Assembly (NCBI RefSeq): GCF_000612585.1
Contig: NZ_JFCA01000028.1
Coordinates: 39,523 to 103,522 of the forward strand
Source of the DNA: Pseudomonas sp. CHM02
Lineage (GTDB): Bacteria; Pseudomonadota; Gammaproteobacteria; Pseudomonadales; Pseudomonadaceae
Direction: 5' to 3'
Length of the DNA: 64,000 nucleotides
Shown here: positions 58,166-64,000 of the stretch, in pieces
Numbering within the stretch: position 1 is the stretch's first letter
Layout: each line of letters starts with the position of its first letter
Program-made: the position numbers and the translations under genes
The notes under the pieces: model-generated
Database searches by the model: none
What the model saw: only the letters and a program-made list of their open reading frames with translations
Told to the model about the DNA's origin: nothing

Positions 58166-58666
58166 TTAGGCTGCGGCAGCTTCTTTTTGCTCGCGAACTG
58201 CGGCCAGAGTACGAGCCAGCTTGCTGGTAGCGCCTTGAATCACGCTCATCAGCTGCGAAATGGCTTCGTCGCGGGTCGGCAGTGTTGCCAGTACGTCGAT
58301 TTGGTTAGCTGCGAGGAACTTGCCCTCGAACGCAGCTGCCTTGATCTCGAACTTATCCTGACTCTTGGCGAACTCTTTGAACAAACGGGCAGCAGCGCCT
58401 GGATGCTCTTTGGAGAACGCGATCAGAGTCGGGCCGGTGAACACGTCGTTGAGAACACTGTATTCAGTGTCAGCAACAGCGCGCTTGAGCAGGGTGTTAC
58501 GTACAACACGTACGTATACGCCAGCTTCACGAGCCTCTTTACGGAGTCCGGTCATAGCGCCTACTGTCACACCACGGGCATCAGCCACGACAGCGGACAG
58601 AGCAGCTTTGGCAGCCTCGTTGACTTCAGCGACGATGGCCTTCTTGTCTTCGAGATTAATTGCCAC
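58166..58666 (-). CDS. rplJ: 50S ribosomal protein L10
   Basis: It has 166 residues and opens MAINLEDKKAIVAEVNEAAK, with the basic 23S-binding N-domain and the C-terminal helix that carries L7/L12 dimers. L10 with L12 represses its own operon through the leader in E. coli. The 200-base leader here contains folded elements. Confidence 0.99.
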   Translation of the reverse strand: MAINLEDKKAIVAEVNEAAKAALSAVVADARGVTVGAMTGLRKEAREAGVYVRVVRNTLLKRAVADTEYSVLNDVFTGPTLIAFSKEHPGAAARLFKEFAKSQDKFEIKAAAFEGKFLAANQIDVLATLPTRDEAISQLMSVIQGATSKLARTLAAVREQKEAAAA

Positions 58667-58757
58667 GGGTTTAACTCCTGCTTGTTACCGTTTCATCTGG
58701 CCGGAGCCGGATGTCGTTTTGGTGTCTGATTCGGTAAGGAACCGGGAGCACCATCTG

Positions 58758-58792
58758 CGTAGGCTTGTGGTTTAAGACTTGCGTCGCCTACG
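58758..58792 (-). promoter_or_regulatory. Candidate L10 leader structure upstream of rplJ
   Basis: CGTAGGC (58758-58764) pairs with GCCTACG (58786-58792) across a 21-base loop within the 200-base rplA-rplJ gap. In many bacteria this gap forms the L10(L12)4-binding leader that controls translation. The kink-turn elements could not be verified by eye. Confidence 0.5.
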
Positions 58793-58835
58793 GTCTTGGA
58801 TAGCCCCCGCCAGGCAGGGACCCCAATTTTTTTCA

Positions 58836-58859
58836 ATTGGCGCAATCTCTCGCGCCAAT
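58836..58859 (-). terminator. Hairpin downstream of rplA
   Basis: ATTGGCGC and GCGCCAAT enclose an 8-base loop. On the minus strand the stem follows the rplA stop by about 7 bases and precedes TGAAAAAAATTGG. The tail has As rather than Ts, so it is more likely a processing or stability element than a terminator. Confidence 0.5.
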
Positions 58860-58866
58860 CTGTGTC

Positions 58867-59562
58867 TTATACGTCCAGCGAACCCTGGTCGATGACCAGA
58901 CCCGGGCCCATAGTGGTGCTCAGGGTAACGCGCTTGACGTAGATACCTTTCGAGGAAGCTGGCTTGATACGCTTCAGATCAGCGATCAGGGCTTCAACGT
59001 TTTCCTTCAGCTTGACGGCATCGAAGCCGACTTTGCCAACGGAGGTGTGAATGATGCCGTTTTTGTCGGTGCGATAACGAACCTGACCGGCCTTGGCGTT
59101 TTTAACCGCGGTAGCTACGTCTGGAGTTACGGTGCCGACTTTCGGGTTAGGCATCAGACCACGTGGACCGAGGATCTGACCCAGTTGACCTACAACGCGC
59201 ATTGCATCCGGGGAAGCAATAACTACGTCATAGTTCAGGTCGCCGCCTTTCATTTCGGCAGCCAGGTCGTCCATGCCAACGCGGTCAGCGCCGGCAGCCA
59301 GAGCAGCTTCAGCTGCCGGGCCTTGGGTGAAGACAGCTACACGTACAGTCTTGCCAGTACCGTGTGGCAGCACAGTTGCGCTACGAACGACCTGGTCGGA
59401 TTTACGCGGGTCAACACCCAGGTTTACAGCAACGTCAACGGACTCGCTGAACTTGACAGTCGACAGCTCGGTCAGCAGGGCAGCAGCGTCTACAAAGTTG
59501 TAGGACTTGCCCGCTTCGATTTTGCCGGCGATAGCCTTTTGGCGCTTGGTCAGCTTAGCCAT
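58867..59562 (-). CDS. rplA: 50S ribosomal protein L1
   Basis: It has 231 residues and opens MAKLTKRQKAIAGKIEAGKS, with the conserved LGPRGLMPNPKVGTVTPDV. It forms the L1 stalk that helps release deacylated tRNA, and in E. coli it represses rplK-rplA translation. Its ATG overlaps the rplK stop by one base (TAATG). Confidence 0.99.
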   Translation of the reverse strand: MAKLTKRQKAIAGKIEAGKSYNFVDAAALLTELSTVKFSESVDVAVNLGVDPRKSDQVVRSATVLPHGTGKTVRVAVFTQGPAAEAALAAGADRVGMDDLAAEMKGGDLNYDVVIASPDAMRVVGQLGQILGPRGLMPNPKVGTVTPDVATAVKNAKAGQVRYRTDKNGIIHTSVGKVGFDAVKLKENVEALIADLKRIKPASSKGIYVKRVTLSTTMGPGLVIDQGSLDV

Positions 59563-59993
59563 TACACACCCTCCACGTTAAGGCCCATGCTACGAGCAGA
59601 ACCGGCGATGGTACGCACGGCTGCATCCATATCAGCTGCAGTCAGATCCGCGTTTTTGGTCTTCGCGATTTCTTCCAGCTGAGCACGAGTTACGGTGCCA
59701 ACCTTAACGGTGTTCGGACGAGCGGAACCGCTAGTCAGACCAGCAGCTTTCTTCAACAGAACCGAAGCCGGGGTCGACTTGGTTTCGAAGGTGAAGCTAC
59801 GGTCGCTGTATACAGTGATGATCACTGGAGTCGGCAGACCTGGCTCAAGACCCTGAGTACGGGCGTTGAAGGCCTTGCAGAATTCCATGATGTTCACGCC
59901 GTGCTGACCCAGAGCTGGACCGACGGGTGGGCTAGGGTTGGCCTGAGCGGCCTTCACTTGCAGCTTGATGTAAGCGGTAATCTTCTTGGCCAT
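59562..59993 (-). CDS. rplK: 50S ribosomal protein L11
   Basis: It has 143 residues. The N-terminal domain MAKKITAYIKLQVKAAQANP with PPVGPALGQHGVNIMEFCKA binds thiostrepton and RelA-related signals, and the C-domain contacts 23S rRNA. The ATG at 59993 was chosen over an upstream in-frame start. Confidence 0.99.
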   Translation of the reverse strand: MAKKITAYIKLQVKAAQANPSPPVGPALGQHGVNIMEFCKAFNARTQGLEPGLPTPVIITVYSDRSFTFETKSTPASVLLKKAAGLTSGSARPNTVKVGTVTRAQLEEIAKTKNADLTAADMDAAVRTIAGSARSMGLNVEGV

Positions 59994-60066
59994 GAGGCAC
60001 TCCAATTACGGGTTCAAACGCCTCGAAAGGCTCCCCGGTTACTTGCGCGTTTATCCCAGTGACGAC

Positions 60067-60095
60067 AAAACCCCACAGCCTAAGGCTGCGGGGTT
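60067..60095 (-). terminator. Terminator-like hairpin between nusG and rplK
   Basis: On the minus strand AACCCCGCAGCC-TTA-GGCTGTGGGGTT is followed by TTG, 16 bases after the nusG stop. It probably separates secE-nusG transcripts from rplK, which would then need its own promoter in the remaining gap. Confidence 0.8.
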
Positions 60096-60110
60096 GGGAT
60101 GCTTGCTCAG

Positions 60111-60644
60111 CTAGACCTTCTCGACCTGGCTGAACTCCAACTCTACCGGAGTAGAGCGACCGAAAATGAGCACTGCCACTTGGATCCGGCTCTTTTCGTA
60201 GTTAACTTCTTCGACGGTACCGTTGAAATCAGCAAACGGACCATCTGTGACACGAACAACCTCACCCGGCTCGAAAAGTGTCTTCGGCTTGGGCTTGTCA
60301 CTACCATCAGCAACACGACGCAGAATCGCTTCTGCTTCTTTGTCAGTGATAGGAGCAGGCTTATCAGCAGTACCGCCGATAAAACCCATCACACGAGGAG
60401 TGTCCTTGACCAAGTGCCAAGTACCTTCATTCATGTCCATCTGAACCAGCACATAGCCAGGGAAGAACTTGCGTTCGCTTTTACGCTTCTGGCCATTCCG
60501 CATTTCAACCACTTCTTCAGTGGGAACCAGAATTTCGCCGAAGCCATCTTCCATGCCTGCCAGCTTTACGCGCTCTAGCAAAGAGCGCATAACATGCTTC
60601 TCGTAACCCGAGTAAGCATGCACAACGTACCAACGCTTAGCCAC
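60111..60644 (-). CDS. nusG: Transcription termination/antitermination protein NusG
   Basis: It has 177 residues. An N-terminal NGN domain (MAKRWYVVHAYSGYEKHVMR) binds the beta' clamp, and a C-terminal KOW domain (FEPGEVVRVTDGPFADFNGT) binds Rho or ribosomal protein S10. It lies 9 bases after secE. Confidence 0.99.
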   Translation of the reverse strand: MAKRWYVVHAYSGYEKHVMRSLLERVKLAGMEDGFGEILVPTEEVVEMRNGQKRKSERKFFPGYVLVQMDMNEGTWHLVKDTPRVMGFIGGTADKPAPITDKEAEAILRRVADGSDKPKPKTLFEPGEVVRVTDGPFADFNGTVEEVNYEKSRIQVAVLIFGRSTPVELEFSQVEKV

Positions 60645-60653
60645 GGGACACCC

Positions 60654-61022
60654 TTAGCCAACAATCAAGGAAACAAGCCAGCCGAGCAGGGAATCAAGCC
60701 CCCACAACAGCAACGCCATAACCAGAACAACAGCCACAACAATCAACGTGGTCTGCGTGGTTTCTTGGCGAGTCGGCCAAACGACTTTACGGATTTCGGT
60801 GCGAGCTTCCTTTACCAGGACCGCGAAGGACTTGCCTTTGGCAGTCTGCAGACCTACAAAGGCAGCTACAGCAGCAAGGACAAGCAAAGCGAGTACGCGG
60901 TACAGGATCGGCGAAGCAGAATAGTACTGATTGCCAACAACGCCTACGACCACCAAGGCGACTACAGCGAGCCACTTGACCAGATCGAAACGAGAGCTTT
61001 GAGCTTCAGCCTTAGGAGTCAT
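60654..61022 (-). CDS. secE: Preprotein translocase subunit SecE
   Basis: This 122-residue protein has three membrane helices. The third, with the conserved amphipathic KVVWPTRQETTQTTLIVV region before it, clamps SecY. It is directly downstream of tRNA-Trp and is likely part of the same transcript. Confidence 0.98.
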   Translation of the reverse strand: MTPKAEAQSSRFDLVKWLAVVALVVVGVVGNQYYSASPILYRVLALLVLAAVAAFVGLQTAKGKSFAVLVKEARTEIRKVVWPTRQETTQTTLIVVAVVLVMALLLWGLDSLLGWLVSLIVG

Positions 61023-61067
61023 CTATGAAGATCCTGTGAAAAGAAAGCCAGATACACCACGTGAATC

Positions 61068-61143
61068 TGGCAGGTCAGGAGGGAATCGAACCCCCAACCT
61101 ACGGTTTTGGAGACCGTCGCTCTGCCAATTGAGCTACTGACCT
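61068..61143 (-). tRNA. trnW: tRNA-Trp (anticodon CCA)
   Basis: The 76-base cloverleaf has an encoded 3' CCA. The acceptor arms AGGTCAG/CTGACCT pair, the anticodon loop reads CTCCAAA, and the T loop GGTTCGATTCC is normal. It lies 45 bases upstream of secE and probably shares its promoter at 61164-61192. Confidence 0.98.
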
Positions 61144-61163
61144 AAAACAAAATCAGGCCGACC

Positions 61164-61192
61164 ATTATGCAGGCCTGAAAAAGACTTTACAA
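61164..61192 (-). promoter_or_regulatory. Promoter of tRNA-Trp/secE/nusG
   Basis: On the minus strand TTGTAA (61192-61187) and CATAAT (61169-61164) are 17 bases apart. The start near 61157 lies about 14 bases before the tRNA. Confidence 0.68.
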
Positions 61193-61269
61193 CAGCCAAC
61201 CCCGAGAGACTTGAAATCACCTGACAACGTCAGGCGGAACACCATCAAGCCGAGACAGCCATTAAAACA

Positions 61270-61295
61270 AAGGCAGATATTTTCATATCTGCCTT
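61270..61295 (-). terminator. Intrinsic terminator after tRNA-Thr
   Basis: A perfect 10-base stem AAGGCAGATA/TATCTGCCTT with a 6-base loop is followed on the minus strand by TGTTTTAAT, 7 bases past the tRNA-Thr end. It closes the tRNA-Tyr/Gly/Thr transcript; in P. aeruginosa tufB follows this tRNA instead. Confidence 0.85.
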
Positions 61296-61301
61296 GTTAT
61301 A

Positions 61302-61377
61302 TGGAGCTCTTGAGCGGATTTGAACCGCTGACCTCACCCTTACCAAGGGTGTGCTCTACCAACTGAGCTACAAGAGC
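61302..61377 (-). tRNA. trnT: tRNA-Thr (anticodon GGT)
   Basis: The 76-base cloverleaf has an encoded CCA. The acceptor GCTCTTG pairs with CAAGAGC and the anticodon loop is CTTGGTA. It is the third gene of the tRNA-Tyr/Gly/Thr cluster. Confidence 0.98.
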
Positions 61378-61402
61378 AAAACACCTGCACAACCTGCAAA
61401 CT

Positions 61403-61476
<74 letters not shown>

Positions 61477-61500
61477 GGAGCTTGCAGCTCACGCTAAAAA

Positions 61501-61585
<85 letters not shown>

Positions 61586-61598
61586 TAAGCGAGCCGGC

Positions 61599-61626
61599 AT
61601 TTTACATTACGCCGACCTTCTGTCAA
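61599..61626 (-). promoter_or_regulatory. Promoter of the tRNA-Tyr/Gly/Thr cluster
   Basis: On the minus strand TTGACA (61626-61621) and TAAAAT (61604-61599) are 16 bases apart. A GC-rich GCCGGC follows directly after the -10, as in stringently controlled promoters. Confidence 0.82.
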
Positions 61627-61728
61627 GCATTTTCTCATTTAAAAATATGAGGTTAGCTGCATTGACCTTCGCTTCACACTGCTGACCTCAAAGGTCTTCA
61701 CTGCGAAGCGGGCGCCATTCTATGCAAA

Positions 61729-62175
61729 CTATTCGAGAGTTGCAACGCCTTCGCACAACATTATTTTATGTTTTAACTCATTGAATTCCTTAGCAAGGTT
61801 TTCAAAGGGTAGATCTTCAGCCAGGCGTCGACTTTCGGGGGCCACACGGAGCCAGTAGCCAGAGGCATCGGCAGTATTCAGCAGTTGAACCTTGACCTTT
61901 ATATCCAGGCTTGTGAGGCGCTGCTCAACAGACTGCGCCTGCCGCTGGTCCGCGAAACCACCGATGTAGAGGCAAGTATTCTGCGCTTCAGATGCTTTCG
62001 CACGATCCTTGCGCACCACAGCATCCGAGGATTCACTGAGCAGGCGTATGTCTTGCTGCGAGCCCTTGTAAAGACTCAGAGGCGTGACATCTTTAGCGCG
62101 CAGCGGCGCTTCTTGCTGATGCCAAATGTAGTAGAAGGCGTTGAGGACAAGTAAAAGCAAAAACAGCCAACGCAT
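61729..62175 (-). CDS. Membrane-anchored SPOR-like protein (PA4278-like)
   Basis: This 148-residue protein has one N-terminal membrane helix (MRWLFLLLLVLNAFYYIWH), a variable linker, and a C-terminal region with SPOR-like pattern (CLYIGGFADQRQAQSVEQRL .. YWLRVAPESRRLAEDL). SPOR domains bind denuded peptidoglycan at division sites; the match is by pattern only. The ATG at 62175 was chosen because the membrane helix begins there. It lies 7 bases downstream of coaX, in an operon with birA and coaX. Confidence 0.83.
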   Translation of the reverse strand: MRWLFLLLLVLNAFYYIWHQQEAPLRAKDVTPLSLYKGSQQDIRLLSESSDAVVRKDRAKASEAQNTCLYIGGFADQRQAQSVEQRLTSLDIKVKVQLLNTADASGYWLRVAPESRRLAEDLPFENLAKEFNELKHKIMLCEGVATLE

Positions 62176-62182
62176 AATCACC

Positions 62183-62932
62183 TCAGGACAAAGGGCAAGC
62201 CATTGCCAAACCGACAAATACCAGGTCAGGAACAAGCCGCGCCTGGGGCACTGCATCTGCCACCAAATCAGCATCCCCACCAGTCAGGAACACGGTGAAG
62301 TCATTCCCCCAATAGCTTCGCGCCAACTCCAACTGAGTCAGCACAAACCCTCTCAGCATCAGCGTACAGCCGCGCTCCACAGCCTCTACGGTCGTACGAC
62401 CCGGAGAAAGATGCTCCAGCGCCCTTTCGGCAGCAGCGTCGTCGTAGCGTATCTTGCGCGTATGAGTTCTCAGTTGGTTGCGCATAAGGGGCATACCCGG
62501 GCAAATGAAACCACCGAAGTGCTCACCATCCGCTGCAATAAAATCTGCCGTGGCTGCCGTACCAAAATCAAGCACCAGGCAAGCGCCCCGCGCGAGCTTG
62601 AATCCACCCAGCATCGCCAACCAGCGATCAAGCCCCAAACGCTCGAAGTCTTCGTAGCCGTTATGCACCCCAGCCATCTCTCGCGCAGGAGCCGCGCAGG
62701 AAACAGCAACGCCGAAAGCCTCATGCAGAGCCGCGACCAGCTTGCTTGTTTCCTCCAGGGCACGGACGCTCACCAATCGGCAGCGCGTCAGCAACAACCC
62801 AGGAAGCGCTACCAGGCTTTCAACCAATGCCAGATCCGAACCAACAACCCCTTCCGCCAAGGCAATCGCCTTTTCCGAATCAAGCACACGCCATTTGATA
62901 AAGCTATTCCCACAGTCGAGCTCAAGAATCAT
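62183..62932 (-). CDS. coaX: Type III pantothenate kinase
   Basis: This 249-residue kinase catalyses the first step of coenzyme A synthesis. It has the ASKHA-fold nucleotide motifs LELDCGNSFIKWR and LVLDFGTAATADF and the pantothenate-site GxxGHxRxD-like segment in RLGLDRWLAMLGG. The type III enzyme is not inhibited by coenzyme A. The ATG at 62932 lies inside the end of birA (11-base overlap), so the genes are coupled. Confidence 0.96.
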   Translation of the reverse strand: MILELDCGNSFIKWRVLDSEKAIALAEGVVGSDLALVESLVALPGLLLTRCRLVSVRALEETSKLVAALHEAFGVAVSCAAPAREMAGVHNGYEDFERLGLDRWLAMLGGFKLARGACLVLDFGTAATADFIAADGEHFGGFICPGMPLMRNQLRTHTRKIRYDDAAAERALEHLSPGRTTVEAVERGCTLMLRGFVLTQLELARSYWGNDFTVFLTGGDADLVADAVPQARLVPDLVFVGLAMACPLS

Positions 62933-63881
62933 CACGCAACCTCAGGCTTAACTCACCACCACTGTATATTTTCTCAACACCATCGACATTCAGGCGCAAT
63001 GCTCCCTGACGGTCTACACCCAGCACAACTCCATCGACCTGATTGACGCCCGCGATCAGGGACACGGGTCGCCCCTGCCAGGCGTGATTCTGCTCCCACT
63101 CATCTTGGAGCGCGACAAAACCTCCCTCCCGGTGCCGCTCAAGGTAGCCTTGCAGCTGCAGCCCCAATTGCGCAACCAGAGCGTTGCGATCCACCGCTGA
63201 CCCCGTTTGGAGCTGCACCGAAGTCCACTGCTGATCGACCTCGTCAGCCCTCTGCATATTCACGTTGATACCTATTCCGAGGACGACGTGACAGATATCA
63301 GCGGGGTCTCCCACCAACTCCAGCAATATACCGGCAATCTTTTTCTGCCCGACCAGGACATCGTTTGGCCACTTCAGCGCAGCGCCCTGCACACCAGACT
63401 CGCGCAAGGCCCGCACGACTGCCAGGCCCACAACGAGACTTAGCCCCTCCAACTGCCGCAGACCGGCCTCAATACGTAATACAAGGCTGTAATAAACGTT
63501 TTGTGCGAACGGACTGACCCACTTTCGCCCCCTCCTGCCCCTTCCCGCTGTTTGCTGCTCCGCAAGCACTAGGAACGGCGCCGAGCTCCCAGCATCAACA
63601 AGGCGCAAGGCTTCGGCATTCGTGGAGTCAATGGAGTCAGAGATATGAACAGGCCATGCCAAAGAGGGCGCATTCAACGCAATGTCTTCAGCACTCAAGA
63701 AAATCAGCGGAGATGCCAACTGATACCCCTTACCCCGTACCTTGTGGATGGGCAGATTCAATTCGGCCTCCAGGTGCCGGAGCTGCTTCCAGACAGCACT
63801 GCGACTGACGCCAAGGGCCGCGCCAAGGGCTTCTCCGGAGTGGAATCGGCCATCTTTCAGAAGTTTTAACAACGTCAGCAT
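62922..63881 (-). CDS. birA: Biotin--protein ligase / biotin operon repressor
   Basis: It has 319 residues: an N-terminal winged helix (MLTLLKLLKDGRFHSGEALG and SRSAVWKQLRHLE), a catalytic domain with the biotinyl-AMP loop GRGRRGRKWVSP and KWPNDVLVGQKKIAGILLE, and a C-terminal SH3-like domain. It attaches biotin to the carboxylase carrier protein and can repress biotin genes. It is the first gene of the birA-coaX-SPOR unit. Confidence 0.97.
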   Translation of the reverse strand: MLTLLKLLKDGRFHSGEALGAALGVSRSAVWKQLRHLEAELNLPIHKVRGKGYQLASPLIFLSAEDIALNAPSLAWPVHISDSIDSTNAEALRLVDAGSSAPFLVLAEQQTAGRGRRGRKWVSPFAQNVYYSLVLRIEAGLRQLEGLSLVVGLAVVRALRESGVQGAALKWPNDVLVGQKKIAGILLELVGDPADICHVVLGIGINVNMQRADEVDQQWTSVQLQTGSAVDRNALVAQLGLQLQGYLERHREGGFVALQDEWEQNHAWQGRPVSLIAGVNQVDGVVLGVDRQGALRLNVDGVEKIYSGGELSLRLRDDS

Positions 63882-64000
63882 GCAAGTATCGCCTCACAAT
63901 GAGGCACGCATGATAGCCATGCGCAGGGTCATTGCATAGAAACGCCGGACTTTAGCAGTGAAGGCGTGAGCAATAGCCTCAACGTACTTTTCGACCGTCC

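Noticed and set aside
61153..61178. TCAGGCC/GGCCTGA hairpin upstream of tRNA-Trp as a terminator
   Set aside because: It overlaps the -10 region of the predicted tRNA-Trp promoter, so it is not likely to act in RNA starting there.
63894..63932. A 12-codon frame upstream of birA that could be a leader peptide
   Set aside because: It has no ribosome site, no run of regulatory codons and no linked terminator; two short inverted repeats in the region are not enough.

Overview
This window is a chromosomal segment of a Pseudomonas of the fluorescens group. Three things point there. The gene order follows two P. aeruginosa blocks, PA4061-PA4068 and PA4232-PA4280. The proteins are Pseudomonas-like throughout. 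The gaps between accessory genes carry the inverted-pair REP elements (core GTGGGAGCGGGCTTGC or GTGGGAGCTGGCTTGC) typical of P. fluorescens genomes. No phage, insertion sequence, integrase, CRISPR array or rRNA gene is visible, and no gene-free stretch exceeds about 300 bases.

Region 1 (1-6.7 kb): a thioredoxin-TPR co-chaperone (YbbN/CnoX type), a small hypothetical gene, then a four-gene zinc-limitation operon behind a Zur-box-like palindrome. That operon encodes a His-rich DUF2796 periplasmic protein, a MacB-type ABC ATPase, an FtsX-type permease and a DUF3299 protein. The porin gene oprG and a degenerate RmlD-like protein follow.

Region 2 (6.8-23.4 kb): accessory and housekeeping genes. 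They are the giant helicase lhr, a YbiO-like mechanosensitive channel, an AraJ-like exporter, the overlapping ybhP-clsB-ybhN lipid cluster, and an overlapping DUF3182/hydrolase pair. A GlxA-type regulator stands divergent to an isochorismatase-like hydrolase, and trans-aconitate methyltransferase stands divergent to a LysR regulator. REP elements lie between many of these units.

Region 3 (23.4-30.6 kb): DNA repair and oxidative or iron stress. ssb and a YajR-like MFS gene are divergent to uvrA; a ferritin (bfr/ftnA) and the catalase katA follow.

Region 4 (30.7-61.1 kb, all minus strand): the alpha, spc, S10, str and rpoBC/rplKAJL operons plus nusG, secE and tRNA-Trp. Transcription runs from right to left. 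It carries the RNA polymerase alpha, beta and beta' subunits, most ribosomal proteins, EF-Tu, EF-G and SecY/SecE. Readable sigma70-type promoters lie before rpsJ, rpsL, tRNA-Trp and tRNA-Tyr, and strong hairpins lie in several intra-operon gaps. The tufB gene found between tRNA-Thr and tRNA-Trp in P. aeruginosa is absent, leaving a single tuf here.

Region 5 (61.3-64 kb): a tRNA-Tyr/Gly/Thr operon, a SPOR-like membrane protein gene, coaX and birA.

Nothing in the window is clearly a new system. The best leads are the uncharacterised DUF3182 (ATP-grasp-like)/hydrolase pair, a REP pair nested inside another REP pair, the unusual leader and intergenic hairpins of the ribosomal operons, and the tufB loss.
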